Notes under the pieces: generated by a model
The model's database searches: none
Told to the model about the DNA's origin: nothing
Seen by the model: the letters and a program-made list of their open reading frames with translations, nothing else
DNA from: Kushneria aurantia DSM 21353
Lineage (GTDB): Bacteria; Pseudomonadota; Gammaproteobacteria; Pseudomonadales; Halomonadaceae
Reading direction: 5' to 3'
Length of the DNA: 64,000 nt
Assembly: GCF_000382245.1 (NCBI RefSeq)
Contig: NZ_KB907867.1
Location: forward strand, 74,625-138,624
Shown here: one piece after another, positions 40,766-52,970 of the stretch
How positions within the stretch are numbered: the first letter of the stretch is position 1
Layout: the number at the start of each line of letters is the position of its first letter
Position numbers and translations under genes: made by a program

Positions 40766-43483
40766 ATGAAATCACGACAGTATGGTGGCACAGGCCATCG
40801 CGGCAAGCGTGGTTATCCATGCCGGCCAACACCGCGCTATCCGATGCCCATCATGCGAAAGGCGCTGCTGATCACCCTGATGGCTGTCAGCGCGCCAGCG
40901 GTTGCCGGCGCCGATAGCGAGACCGTCACTATCGATTTCAGCAGCCCCAACGGCGATTTTCACGGTGGTGCGACGGGTACGCTATATGGCCTGGCCGACC
41001 CCGGCGTACCCTCGCGGGCGGTACTCGCCGGGGCACGGGTAACGAACAGCTCGCAGAAGCCCCCCGAGGGGCGTCAGCACCCGAACGGCGATGTCCTGCA
41101 GATCGAAAAACCTTTCTTCAATACCGCCGGTCGGGAGCTGTACGTCTATATCCAGGACGACTACCCCGACTGGCCGTACAACGGCGGTCATCGTCCCGGT
41201 GATGCGAACGGCGACGGGCGCTGGGACTATCTGGATGTCGTGCATCGCGTGGTCGAACGCATCGCAACCGACTCCGAATATCCCCGCCAGTATGTTTTCA
41301 TCCCCTTTAACGAGCCCGACGGCGACAACTGGTATCCGGACTGGTCGAATCAGAAAGCGCAGTTCCTTGCGGACTGGTCGGCCGCCTATCAAGAGATCCG
41401 GTCGGTATATGCCGAACACGATCTGGGTCACGCCCGCATCGGCGGGCCGGGCGATACCACATGGCGCCCGCAGCGAAGCGAGGCGCTGCTGCGCTATGCC
41501 CGGCAACGCAATGAACTGCCGGACATCTTCATCTGGCATGAACTCGGCAAGGCCAGCCTTGGCACGTTTCGAACGCACTTCGAAAATTATCAAACGCTGC
41601 TGCCGTCTCTCGATCTGCCGGACATACCGGTCAACATCACCGAATACGGCAATCTCCGCGACATGGGCGTGCCCGGTCAGCTCGTACAGTGGCTATCGCT
41701 GTTCGAATCGGAAAAAGTCGACGCCCAGACCGCCTACTGGAATTACGCCGGCAACCTTTCAGACAACTCGGCGCGCACCAACGGCGCCAACGGCGGCTGG
41801 TGGATCTTCAAATGGTATGGCGATCTCGCCGGCAGCAAAACGGTCGCCCTGACGCCGCCGCAGGTCGATACGCCGGACACGCTGCAGGGACTCGCCACTC
41901 TCGACGAGCAAAACGCCAGCGCCAGGATACTGCTGGGCGGCGGCAGTCAGGCTATCGAGGTGCAAATGCACGGCCTGCCGTCGGCGCTTTTCGGCAACAC
42001 CATCGATGTCGTCGTGCGCGCTGACCGGCTGAACGGCGCAGAAGGGCTCTCCGAGTTGCCACCGGTGGTGGTATCCAAGCGCCTGTCGGTGCGCGACGGC
42101 AACGCCGCGGTCACGATTCCGAACGATGATCGCTACAGCGCCTATCGGGTTCTCGTCACACCGCCGCAGGCGAATCGCCCCGCAGTCAGCGATCGACTGG
42201 TCGATTCGACGGAAGCCGAAAACGCCAGCCTCACCGGCACGGACACCCGCTACCACGACCCGGACAACCCCTGGGATTTCATGGCCTCGAACAGTCATGA
42301 CATCGGTCCGCTTGAAACGCCCGATGCCAGCGCCAGCTGGACGGTCACGGCACCGGCCGATGGGCGTTATCGGCTGTCCGTCCTTGCCGCAGCCCACAAG
42401 GCACCCGGACAACACGCCCTGTTCGTCGATGGGCAATTTCGCCAGCTCGTGAAGTATCCGGCCGACCTGAGTGCGACGTATCGCGGCACCACCGATGTCG
42501 CCATCGATTTGTCCGCAGGCCAGCACGCGCTGTCGTTACGCGCCAGCCGCGATGGCAGCGTGCTGCTTCCCGGGGCCGGGATTACGCTCGACCGATTTGA
42601 TCTGACCGACATCACTCACGGCGTCGTACGGCGTTATCCCGCCACGAGCGCTCGGCTCGACGGGTCCGCGCGACTTGATTGGCGTCACCATGGCGATATT
42701 GCGCTCGGCCCCGATGGCGAGGCGACTTTTTATGTCGCGGCGACTGAAAGCGGCTATCACGATATCTCGCTGGACGAGGCGTCCTTTCGAGGCGAGGCGA
42801 CAATCATCGTCAACGGCCAGCCGATCGGACTGGAAACCAACAGTGATTCAAAGCGCACCGACCACCCCGGTATGCGCCTATGGCTTCCCGTCGGTATCAG
42901 TCAGATCAGCGTTCGCGGTGATGGCGGCCTGGCCGGCATCACCACAACGCGGGGCGAAACCGAACGTGCTGCCGACGCCGATCCGGCCAACGTCATCACA
43001 CTTGAAGCCGAGACGCTCGCACTCTCCGGTAAAACCCGGGCAACCACGATTGCACCGAGTGTCGGCTCCAACGGCTCCGCGGACGACAGCGGGGCCGTGA
43101 CGAAACTGGTCCATCTCGGCAACGGCAGCTCGAATACCGCGACCATGATGCGGCCGGAAGGCTTCGGGGCGGGGCACTATGTGTTCACGATATCGGCGGC
43201 CAACGCCGCGCTCAGCAATGCCATCAATTACAACCCGCAGGTGGTTACGCGCTTTCTGGATATCTCGGAAAACGGTGGCCAAACGAGCCGTCTGGCGTTC
43301 CGGCACAACTACTCCTGGAACAGCTTCTGGCAGCGGAGTATGGCGCTCGATCTGCAGACCGACGACGGGGCGATCGTGTTGGGCAATGCCGAGAGCTACG
43401 GCCCCGATATCGACACCGTCACCCTGTCGCGACGTGTCGCTGTGCCCGACGCCCAGGAGCCCCACGAGGCGCCCGGGTTTTGA
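40766..43483 (+). CDS. Secreted multidomain glycoside hydrolase (clan A TIM barrel, GH39-like) with carbohydrate-binding-like domains
   Basis: 905 residues from ATG 40766; ATG 40853 would place MRKALLITLMAVSAPAVAGA, a clean signal peptide, at the very start and may be the real beginning. Residues about 50-380 form a glycosidase barrel with FIPFNEPDGDNW (Glu183, proposed acid/base) and PVNITEYGNL (Glu293, proposed nucleophile), the Asn-Glu-Pro / Thr-Glu pattern of clan A. Two beta-rich modules beginning near 487 (DSTEAENASL) and 760 (ITLEAETLAL) look like CBM6/CBM35-type domains, each starting with a Glu-Ala-Glu motif. The substrate is unknown. The next gene is an exported aldose epimerase. 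Confidence 0.72.
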   Translation: MKSRQYGGTGHRGKRGYPCRPTPRYPMPIMRKALLITLMAVSAPAVAGADSETVTIDFSSPNGDFHGGATGTLYGLADPGVPSRAVLAGARVTNSSQKPPEGRQHPNGDVLQIEKPFFNTAGRELYVYIQDDYPDWPYNGGHRPGDANGDGRWDYLDVVHRVVERIATDSEYPRQYVFIPFNEPDGDNWYPDWSNQKAQFLADWSAAYQEIRSVYAEHDLGHARIGGPGDTTWRPQRSEALLRYARQRNELPDIFIWHELGKASLGTFRTHFENYQTLLPSLDLPDIPVNITEYGNLRDMGVPGQLVQWLSLFESEKVDAQTAYWNYAGNLSDNSARTNGANGGWWIFKWYGDLAGSKTVALTPPQVDTPDTLQGLATLDEQNASARILLGGGSQAIEVQMHGLPSALFGNTIDVVVRADRLNGAEGLSELPPVVVSKRLSVRDGNAAVTIPNDDRYSAYRVLVTPPQANRPAVSDRLVDSTEAENASLTGTDTRYHDPDNPWDFMASNSHDIGPLETPDASASWTVTAPADGRYRLSVLAAAHKAPGQHALFVDGQFRQLVKYPADLSATYRGTTDVAIDLSAGQHALSLRASRDGSVLLPGAGITLDRFDLTDITHGVVRRYPATSARLDGSARLDWRHHGDIALGPDGEATFYVAATESGYHDISLDEASFRGEATIIVNGQPIGLETNSDSKRTDHPGMRLWLPVGISQISVRGDGGLAGITTTRGETERAADADPANVITLEAETLALSGKTRATTIAPSVGSNGSADDSGAVTKLVHLGNGSSNTATMMRPEGFGAGHYVFTISAANAALSNAINYNPQVVTRFLDISENGGQTSRLAFRHNYSWNSFWQRSMALDLQTDDGAIVLGNAESYGPDIDTVTLSRRVAVPDAQEPHEAPGF

Positions 43484-43765
43484 TCACAAGCCTCCGTACC
43501 CGAAAACGAGCGAAGGTCCAGCCTGCGACCAGGGTCGACGCCAGGGGCACATCGAAGCCCTGACCTGCCACGGTACTCCTTTGTAAACCGCAACGCTTTC
43601 AATCGTATAACGCCAGGCATCGAACCATGCCTGCGGAGCGCTGCGTCACCTGAAACCAAAGTCTATGTTGAATAGATGACGAGCTTGTCTGAAATTTATC
43701 TTAATATAAATTGCCTGAGCGATAACGATACAGGACATCTGGATCACACATCGCGAAAGGAGATC

Positions 43766-45007
43766 ATGAATAGATATCAGGAGGCCATCATGACCAGCAA
43801 TCCCGGAAACCGTTACTCGCTGCTCGGACTCGGCGCAGCCGCCACACTGGCCGCTACACTGATGGTCGGGCCGGCAATGGCGGCGGCCAAAGAGCAGTCG
43901 ACCGATAGCGGTATGGGCGACAACGCAGCGCACCTGGCGGTCACCGAAAGTGATTTCGACAAGACCCCTCAGGGCGAACAGATCGAGCGTTATCATCTGA
44001 CCAACCGCAACGGCATGGCAGTCGATGTCATCACCTTCGGCGCCCGTGTGCAGTCGATCGTACTGCCCGACAAGAATGGCAAGAAGGCGGATATCGCGCT
44101 CGGCTTCGACAACGTCAAGGACTACATCGACCACCAGAGCACCTACTTCGGCGCCATTATCGGCCGCTACGGCAACCGCATCGCCAACGGCACCTTCAAG
44201 CTCGACGGCAAGACTTACAACCTGCCGAAGAACGACGGCCCGAACACCCTCCACGGCGGCACCGAAGGCTTCGACCAGAAAATCTGGGCGGCCGCGCCGA
44301 TCCGCAGCAACGACGCAGTCGGCGTGGAGCTGACGCATTTCTCGCCGGACGGCACGATGGGCTTCCCCGGCGATCTCGCCGTGACAGTCCGCTACACGCT
44401 GGATAACGACAACGATCTTCGCATTCATTATTCGGCGGTCTCGGATAAAGACACCGTGATCAACCTGACGAACCACACCTACTTCAATCTGGCGGGGGCC
44501 GGCAGCGGCACGGTGCTGGATCAGGTGGCGATGATCAATGCCAACCAATACACGCCGATCAACAAGACGTTGATTCCGACCGGCAAGCTGGCGCCCGTCA
44601 AGGACACGCCGATGGACTTCACCACGCCGACGCCGATCGGTAGAAACATTCATGCCGATAGCCCGCAGCTGAAATACGCCGAGCCGAAACAGGGCGGCTA
44701 CGACTTCAACTGGGTACTCAATACCGACGGCGATCTCGACAAGCTCGCCGCGCGCGTCAGCGATCCGCAATCCGGCCGCATGGTGGAGATGTATACCTCC
44801 GAACCGGGCGTGCAGTTCTATACATCGAACTTCCTCGACGGCTCGTTCAAGGGCGCACACGGCAACACGCTGGGCCACTGGGGCGGCTTCACGCTGGAGG
44901 CACAGCACTATCCGAATTCGCCGAACCAGCCCGATTTCCCGACGACGACACTCAAGGCCGGCCAGAAATACACCCAGACTACTGTGTACAGGTTCCTGCC
45001 CGAATAA
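43766..45007 (+). CDS. Exported aldose 1-epimerase (galactose mutarotase family)
   Basis: 413 residues from ATG 43766 (AAAGGAGATC upstream). ATG 43790 also has a strong AGGAGG site. The signal peptide is around SLLGLGAAATLAATLMVGPA. The mutarotase fold follows: VITFGARVQSIVLPDKNGK, YFGAIIGRYGNRIANG, NTLHGGTEGFDQKIW (His), INLTNHTYFNLAG (His) and FTLEAQHYPNSPN (Glu). It interconverts alpha and beta anomers of aldoses, here in the periplasm. It lies 282 bases after the secreted glycoside hydrolase, so the two may process the same released sugar. Confidence 0.92.
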   Translation: MNRYQEAIMTSNPGNRYSLLGLGAAATLAATLMVGPAMAAAKEQSTDSGMGDNAAHLAVTESDFDKTPQGEQIERYHLTNRNGMAVDVITFGARVQSIVLPDKNGKKADIALGFDNVKDYIDHQSTYFGAIIGRYGNRIANGTFKLDGKTYNLPKNDGPNTLHGGTEGFDQKIWAAAPIRSNDAVGVELTHFSPDGTMGFPGDLAVTVRYTLDNDNDLRIHYSAVSDKDTVINLTNHTYFNLAGAGSGTVLDQVAMINANQYTPINKTLIPTGKLAPVKDTPMDFTTPTPIGRNIHADSPQLKYAEPKQGGYDFNWVLNTDGDLDKLAARVSDPQSGRMVEMYTSEPGVQFYTSNFLDGSFKGAHGNTLGHWGGFTLEAQHYPNSPNQPDFPTTTLKAGQKYTQTTVYRFLPE

Positions 45008-45229
45008 GAAGCACTTCAGCAAGAGCGCTATCGGAAGATGCCGGGCGCGAAGTAGACGTCAGCGCGGCGCCCTCTCTGAGTGTGGCCTGAGAGGTATTCA
45101 GAAGCAGCTCAGTACCGAGCTCGTGGGGATGCATCTTTACTTTCATACCGCAGATTCCAATGCTCAAAACGGGGCCGGCATCGCATTGCCACAACAGAGA
45201 CGGCCCCACCATCGCGATCCAGCGAAGGA

Positions 45230-46729
45230 TTATTTCACCGCACCGCCGGCGAGTCTTTCATCCACGGCGCGTGCCAGCCCGTGGCTGGCAAGGTAATAGA
45301 CCAGCGCCCCCAGCGCCGAACCGGTGAACCAGCCGTAGTCGTAAAACCAGTTCAGATAGCCGCTCATCAGCGAGAACAGGGTCAGCGCCACCGGTACCAG
45401 AAAGGCGATGAAACCGGCCGGGTTCCACGCCGGATAGGCCGCGCCATCCTTGTAAAGACTGGTCACATCGAGCTGCTGACGGCGTATCAGGAAGTAGTCC
45501 ACCGCCATGATACCTGCAATCGGCCCCAGCAGGCTCGAGTAGCCCAGCAGCCAGTTGGAGTAGAGGCTTTCAAGCGTCACGTCGGCGTTGATGGCCCCGG
45601 CCTTCTGCAGCAGGTCATAGCCCATCAGCAGCACCCCCACCAGCCCGGTCAACAGGGTACCGCGGGTCTGATTGATCAGCTTCGGCGCGATATTCTGAAA
45701 GTCGTTGGTAGGCGACACGATATTGGCCGCGGTGTTGGTCGACAGAGTGGCCACAATGATCAGCACCATGGCGATCACCACCCAGAAGGGGCTGTCGATA
45801 TGCCCGATCAGGTTGACCGGGTCGGCGACCGTCTCGCCCACCAGCGAGGCCGAGGCGGCGGTCATCACAACCCCCAGCGACGCGAAGAAGAACATCGTCA
45901 GCGGCAGACCGATAATCTGGCCGACAATCTGATCCTTCTGACTTTTGGCAAAACGGCTGAAGTCGGGAATATTGAGCGACAGGGTGGCCCAGAACCCGAC
46001 CATCGCGGTGAGACCGGCGAAGAAGTAGCCATACACCGACGCCCCTTCAGGCCGCGAGGGCGGCTGCGCCAGCAGTTCGGCCACCGATACGTGCGGCATC
46101 GCCCACACCATCAGCCCCACGCCGACCGCCAGCAACAGCGGTGCCGCCAGCGTCTCCAGCCATTTGATCGACTCCGCGCCACGAATCACCACATAGAGAT
46201 TGAGCGCACCAAACAGAAAGAAGCCGATCACCTCACCCAGCCCGCCCAGGGCGCGCCAGGGCGGAAAAATGGCCGCCAGCAGCAGATGAATGGCCAGGCC
46301 ACCGAACATGGTCTGAATACCGAACCAGCCACACCCCACCAGCGCCCGAATCAGGCAGGGTACATTGGAGCCGCGAATGCCAAAGGAAGAGCGCAGCACC
46401 ACCGGAAAGGGAATACCAAATTTGGTACCGGGAAAGGCGTTCAGCGTCAACGGCACCAGCACCACGATATTGGCCAGCAAAATGGTCAGTAGCGCCTCGC
46501 CGACCGATAGACCGAAATAGGCCGTCAGCACACCACCCAGCGTATAGGTCGGCACGCAGATCGCCATGCCGACCCATAGCGCGGCGACATTCCAGCGCGA
46601 CCAGCTGCGCTCCTGCAGGCGCGTCGGCGCGATATCCTCGTTGAAGCGCGAGCTCTGCTGCACGTCCCTGCCGATTTCCAGTTCGACGAGCTCGCCACGC
46701 TGTACGGCCATGGATGTCTCTTTCGTCAT
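45230..46729 (-). CDS. NCS1-family nucleobase/hydantoin:cation symporter
   Basis: 499 residues with 12 hydrophobic segments. Hallmarks: YTLGGVLTAYFGLSVGEALL, FPVVLRSSFGIRGSNVPCLI, RALVGCGWFGIQTMFGGLAI (the NCS1 helix-3 signature), and ATLSTNTAANIVSPTNDFQN. It imports uracil, thymine, allantoin or hydantoins. It is divergent from the beta-ureidopropionase-dihydropyrimidinase-PreTA genes, so uptake of a pyrimidine or dihydropyrimidine is the natural reading. A palindrome at 46930-46951 lies between the two units. Confidence 0.92.
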   Translation of the reverse strand: MTKETSMAVQRGELVELEIGRDVQQSSRFNEDIAPTRLQERSWSRWNVAALWVGMAICVPTYTLGGVLTAYFGLSVGEALLTILLANIVVLVPLTLNAFPGTKFGIPFPVVLRSSFGIRGSNVPCLIRALVGCGWFGIQTMFGGLAIHLLLAAIFPPWRALGGLGEVIGFFLFGALNLYVVIRGAESIKWLETLAAPLLLAVGVGLMVWAMPHVSVAELLAQPPSRPEGASVYGYFFAGLTAMVGFWATLSLNIPDFSRFAKSQKDQIVGQIIGLPLTMFFFASLGVVMTAASASLVGETVADPVNLIGHIDSPFWVVIAMVLIIVATLSTNTAANIVSPTNDFQNIAPKLINQTRGTLLTGLVGVLLMGYDLLQKAGAINADVTLESLYSNWLLGYSSLLGPIAGIMAVDYFLIRRQQLDVTSLYKDGAAYPAWNPAGFIAFLVPVALTLFSLMSGYLNWFYDYGWFTGSALGALVYYLASHGLARAVDERLAGGAVK

Positions 46730-47363
46730 TGTTATCGACTCCTCATCAGACTGTTGCGCCCCGGCCCGGTTGCATCAACGGGGCGGCATGACATTCACAA
46801 CAGCGCTCGCAAGAAGTGTGCCTGAATGCAGGAAAGCACCATTTTTCAATTCACAAAAGACACTTCATATTGCCTGAAGGAGAGTGCAAGTTCTTTTCCT
46901 TGCCGACCAAAACTGATCCTTGCCGACCAAAACTGACCAATCGGTCAGTTTCATGAAATATTTTCAGCTCAACGGCAATTAGATTCGAAACGCTTTAATT
47001 TCTCATACCAAAGCCGCTCCAAAAGAGTGCAAACAAAAGGCCAACCGCGCTCCAAACCCGGCCAAATATCACAACAATATTTATATATAACAATTGATAA
47101 AGACGCTGCACCAAAAAAGAAAGGCGCTTTCGCCAGAATGAACAGGCGTATCTGTATACGCTTATTTATCGCCCTGAAGAGGCGCCAGCATCTTCTCGAT
47201 GAGACTTGTCATGACCATTTATTTTCGATTACTTTCCACAAAAGCTGTCTTCACAGTCAGGTTTTGTTTTTCCCACTAAAACGTCGCCATAGATGTCGCC
47301 CAGGGTGGCAGATCAACGATGTTTACCGGGTTCAAAACGCACAACGTCAGGGGGAGTAGTGGC
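46730..47363. promoter_or_regulatory. Divergent pyrimidine-catabolism control region
   Basis: 634 AT-rich bases separate the NCS1 carrier from the catabolic genes. AAACTGACC at 46930-46938 and GGTCAGTTT at 46943-46951 are perfect inverted arms around AATC. Just before it, CCTTGCCGACCAAAACTGA occurs twice in tandem (46898-46935). RutR-type TetR repressors bind TTGACCAnnTGGTCAA-like sites, and a RutR-like gene lies at 56848. No gene is supported in 46990-47363. Confidence 0.65.
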
Positions 47364-49749
<2,386 letters not shown>

Positions 49750-49833
49750 CCCACCGCGATCATCCGACAGACCACAATAATTACACCGGTCCGCGGGCGC
49801 TGAGGCGCCCGACGCCACCGGAGGAGAACGACC

Positions 49834-51219
49834 GTGAACGATTCACTCAAGCATCTGCCGCAGGTCGGTGATGTCATCGCCGAGCGCGAGAAGGTTGAGG
49901 CCGGCTTTCGCGACCTGCATCCGCCCCTGACCCAGCGCCAGGCGATCATCGAGAGCCAGCGCTGCCTCTACTGCCATGATGCGCCCTGCATCGAAGCCTG
50001 CCCCTCGGACATCGACATCCCGCGCTTCATCCGTGAGATCAGCGAGGACAACATCAACGGCGCCGCCCAGACCATTCTTGAAGAGAACATCCTCGGCGGC
50101 AGCTGCGCGCGCGTCTGCCCCACCGAGATTCTCTGCGAGCAGCACTGCGTGCGTAACCACCATGCCGAGTGTCAGCCGGTGCTGATCGGCCGACTGCAGC
50201 GCTACGCCATCGACCACATGCATTTTGCCCAACACCCCTTCGTGCGGAGCGCCGATAGCGGGCGCCATGTCGCCGTGGTCGGCGCCGGCCCGGCGGGGCT
50301 CTCCTGCGCCCATCGCCTCGCCACCCACGGCCACCGCGTGACCCTCTACGAGGCCCGGCACAAGCCCGGTGGACTCAACGAGTACGGTATCGCCCGCTAC
50401 AAGCTGGTCGACGACTACGCGCAAAAGGAGATCGATTTCCTGCTCGCCATCGGCGGTATCGAGATCCGCTATGGCCAGCGCCTCGGCGACAACCTTGATC
50501 TCGACACCCTGGAGCGCCACCACGATGCGGTCTTTCTGGGCCTCGGGCTGGGCGACAATCGCCGCCTGGGGCTTGACGACGAGAATGCGCCGGGCGTCGC
50601 CACGCCGGGGCTGCTGCCGGCGACCGACTACATTCGCGAACTGCGCCAGAGCGACGATCTTCTCCAGTTGCCACTGGCGCGACGCTGCGTGGTGATCGGC
50701 GCCGGCAATACCGCTGTCGATATGGCCGTACAGATGGCGCGTCTTGGCGCCGAGGCGGTCACGCTGGTCTATCGTCGCGGTGTGGAAGCGATGGCCGCCA
50801 CCGCTCATGAGCAGGAAATCGCCCGCGCCAACGGCGTGCGCATCCTCACCTGGGCGCGTCCCGAGCAGGTGCTGCTCGATCATACCGGGCGCCTTGCCGG
50901 GATGCGTTTTGAGCGTACCGAACTGCGTGATGGCAACCTGGCAGGCACCGGCGAGACCTTCGAGATCGGCGCCGATGCCGTCTTCAGCGCCATCGGCCAG
51001 TGTTTCGACGACCACAGCCTGGCCGAAGCCGGGGAGTTGGCCCGCGAACTCGGCCGCATCCGCGTCGACGGCCATTTTCGTACCACCAGACAAGGGGTCT
51101 ACGCCGGCGGTGACTGCATCGCCCCGGGCGAGGATCTGACCGTTCAGGCGGTGCAGCACGGCAAGCTGGCCGCCGAGGCCATTCACCAGGACCTCATGGC
51201 CCAACAGGAGGTCGCGTGA
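49834..51219 (+). CDS. preT: NAD-dependent dihydropyrimidine dehydrogenase subunit PreT
   Basis: 461 residues from GTG 49834 (GGAGGAGAACG upstream). The N-terminal cysteines for Fe-S clusters are in CLYCHDAPCIEACPSDIDIP and GGSCARVCPTEILC. FAD binds at VVGAGPAGLSCAHRLATHGH and the second nucleotide fold is VVIGAGNTAVDMAVQMARLG. GVYAGGDCIAPGEDLTVQAV closes the flavin site. It passes electrons from NADH to PreA for reduction of uracil or thymine. Its stop overlaps the preA ATG. Confidence 0.95.
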   Translation: MNDSLKHLPQVGDVIAEREKVEAGFRDLHPPLTQRQAIIESQRCLYCHDAPCIEACPSDIDIPRFIREISEDNINGAAQTILEENILGGSCARVCPTEILCEQHCVRNHHAECQPVLIGRLQRYAIDHMHFAQHPFVRSADSGRHVAVVGAGPAGLSCAHRLATHGHRVTLYEARHKPGGLNEYGIARYKLVDDYAQKEIDFLLAIGGIEIRYGQRLGDNLDLDTLERHHDAVFLGLGLGDNRRLGLDDENAPGVATPGLLPATDYIRELRQSDDLLQLPLARRCVVIGAGNTAVDMAVQMARLGAEAVTLVYRRGVEAMAATAHEQEIARANGVRILTWARPEQVLLDHTGRLAGMRFERTELRDGNLAGTGETFEIGADAVFSAIGQCFDDHSLAEAGELARELGRIRVDGHFRTTRQGVYAGGDCIAPGEDLTVQAVQHGKLAAEAIHQDLMAQQEVA

Positions 51220-52517
51220 TGAAAGCCCCCACTCGTCAACTGGATGTCGATCTCGCCATCGAGTTCGCCGGCATCCGCTCACCCAACCCTTTCTGGCTCG
51301 CCTCGGCCCCGCCTACCGACAAGGCGTATAACGTCGAACGCGCCTTCGCGGCCGGCTGGGGCGGCGTGGTATGGAAAACGCTGGGCGAGGATCCGCCGGC
51401 GGTCAACGTCTCGTCGCGCTATTCAGCGCACTTCGGCCATAATCGTGATGTGCTCGGTTTTAACAACATCGAACTGATCACCGACCGACCGCTGGAGACC
51501 AACCTGCGCGAGATCAGCGAGGTCAAGCAGCGCTGGCCCGACCGCGCGCTGATCGTCTCGCTGATGGTGCCCTGCGTGGAGGAGAGCTGGCGCGCCATCC
51601 TGCCCCGCGTCGAGGCCACCGGCGCCGACGGTATCGAGCTCAACCTGGGCTGTCCGCACGGCATGCCGGAGCGCGGCATGGGGGCCGCGGTAGGCCAGAA
51701 CCCGGATCTGATCGAGCAGGTCACGCGCTGGTGCAAGACACACTCGCGGCTGCCGGTGATCGTCAAGCTGACCCCCAACATCACCGACATTCGCGCGGCC
51801 TCGCGGGCGGCGAAACTTGGCGGTGCCGATGCGGTATCGCTGATCAACACCGTCAACTCGATCACCTCGGTCGATCTGGACCGCATGATTGCCCGACCCA
51901 TCGTCGGCCATCAGAGCACCCACGGCGGCTATTGCGGCGCGGCGGTCAAGCCGATCGCCCTCAACATGGTCGCCGAGATCGCCCGCGACCCGCAGAGCGC
52001 CGGCCTGCCGATCTGCGGTATCGGCGGCATCTCCAGCTGGCAGGATGCCGCCGAGTTCGTCGCCCTGGGTGCCGGCGCGGTCCAGGTTTGCACCGCCGCC
52101 ATGCTGCATGGCTTTCGCATCGTCGAGGAATTGCAGGACGGCCTGGCCCGCTGGATGGTCTCAAAGGGCTATCGCCGGCTGGCCGATGTCACCGGCCGGG
52201 CCGTGGACAACACCACTGACTGGAAGCATCTCGACATGAACTTCCAGACCATCGCCCACATCGATCAGCAGCAGTGCATCCAGTGCGGGCGCTGCTACAT
52301 CGCCTGCGAGGACACCTCCCACCAGTCGATTGCCAAACTTGCCGAAGAGGACGGTACGCGACGCTACGAAATCATCGAGGCGGCGTGCGTGGGCTGCAAT
52401 CTGTGTCAGATCACCTGCCCGGTGGAGGGGTGTATCAGCATGGTGCCGCAATCAACCGGCAAGCCCTTCATGAGCTGGGATGAGGACCCGCGCAATCCGT
52501 TTCGGGAGCTGGCATAA
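51219..52517 (+). CDS. preA: NAD-dependent dihydropyrimidine dehydrogenase subunit PreA
   Basis: 432 residues from ATG 51219, overlapping the preT stop by one base. A GTG three bases earlier is also possible. The FMN barrel is dihydroorotate-dehydrogenase-like: NPFWLASAPPTDKAYNVERA, LNLGCPHGMPERGMGAAVGQ, PVIVKLTPNITDI and GIGGISSWQDAAEFVALGAG. Two [4Fe-4S] motifs end the protein: CIQCGRCYIACED and CVGCNLCQITCPVEGC. It reduces uracil or thymine to the 5,6-dihydro form. Last gene of the operon; a hairpin follows at 52584. Confidence 0.96.
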   Translation: MKAPTRQLDVDLAIEFAGIRSPNPFWLASAPPTDKAYNVERAFAAGWGGVVWKTLGEDPPAVNVSSRYSAHFGHNRDVLGFNNIELITDRPLETNLREISEVKQRWPDRALIVSLMVPCVEESWRAILPRVEATGADGIELNLGCPHGMPERGMGAAVGQNPDLIEQVTRWCKTHSRLPVIVKLTPNITDIRAASRAAKLGGADAVSLINTVNSITSVDLDRMIARPIVGHQSTHGGYCGAAVKPIALNMVAEIARDPQSAGLPICGIGGISSWQDAAEFVALGAGAVQVCTAAMLHGFRIVEELQDGLARWMVSKGYRRLADVTGRAVDNTTDWKHLDMNFQTIAHIDQQQCIQCGRCYIACEDTSHQSIAKLAEEDGTRRYEIIEAACVGCNLCQITCPVEGCISMVPQSTGKPFMSWDEDPRNPFRELA

Positions 52518-52583
52518 CACTCACTGTCTCAAAGGGCGACTGTCTTCAAAGGACGGATGGTTGATGCCGCAGGCAGGCCGACA

Positions 52584-52611
52584 GGGTACCCGCCAGCGAT
52601 GGCGGGTACCC
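52584..52611 (+). terminator. Hairpin downstream of preA, possible terminator
   Basis: GGGTACCCGCC at 52584-52594 pairs perfectly with GGCGGGTACCC at 52601-52611 around a six-base loop. It starts 67 bases after the preA stop. There is no T-tract, so it may act in transcript stability, not as an intrinsic terminator. Confidence 0.5.
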
Positions 52612-52673
52612 GGAACCGCCAAAGCCTCTGCAGTTCACATCTGAAAATGTGTCAGCCACGGTTCACGGTGGTC

Positions 52674-52693
52674 TTCTAACGCCATTGTTTAGC
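52674..52693 (-). other. Truncated attC-like remnant at the distal end of the second array
   Basis: TTCTAAC and GTTTAGC lie only six bases apart next to the stop of the gene at 52699. They look like the outer core pair of an attC whose middle has been lost. Too short to be a functional site. Confidence 0.35.
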
Positions 52694-52698
52694 GGCGG

Positions 52699-52941
52699 TC
52701 ATGAGTCAATGCCAATCAAAGAATCAATGCTCTCATCCCGGATCGTTGCTTTCACCTCATCCAGAGCTGCCGCGTCACTATCAAATTCATCATCCCACAC
52801 CGTGGAATTGTTGAACTCATCTACCACCTCGAGAATCCAGCCGCCAGTGTCGCCACGGTAGATCTCTACTTTGACGGTTTTTCCATCAGCCGTTAGTTCC
52901 TGACACAAAGGGCTCATCTCGATTTCAAAATCATCTTCCAT
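52699..52941 (-). CDS. Small acidic cassette protein of unknown function
   Basis: 80 residues, strongly acidic (for example DEFNNSTVWDDEFDSDAAAL). The middle, KTVKVEIYRGDTGGWILEVV followed by DEF, resembles a small beta-sheet family with a GGWxLEVVDE segment seen in other hypothetical cassette proteins. ATG 52941 has GGAG upstream and is 30 bases inside the core at 52971. No catalytic motif. An antitoxin or inhibitor role is possible from size and charge alone, but this is not supported further. Confidence 0.6.
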   Translation of the reverse strand: MEDDFEIEMSPLCQELTADGKTVKVEIYRGDTGGWILEVVDEFNNSTVWDDEFDSDAAALDEVKATIRDESIDSLIGIDS

Positions 52942-52970
52942 TTACGATCTCCAGGGTCGAACCTTTGTAC

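Noticed and set aside
43646-45022. 458-residue minus-strand frame opposite the aldose epimerase
   Set aside because: Shadow of a well-supported gene; composition is Arg/Val/His-rich without motifs.
45008-45229. Minus-strand MKVKMHPHELGTEL as an aminoglycoside phosphotransferase start
   Set aside because: Too short (fewer than 15 matching residues), with no downstream kinase motifs.
49843-51282. 479-residue minus-strand frame opposite preT
   Set aside because: Opposite an unambiguous Fe-S flavoprotein gene, with no recognisable domain; explained by third-position GC.
52584-52611. The preA-downstream hairpin as an attC site
   Set aside because: Perfectly symmetric and lacks GTTRRRY cores; better read as an RNA hairpin.
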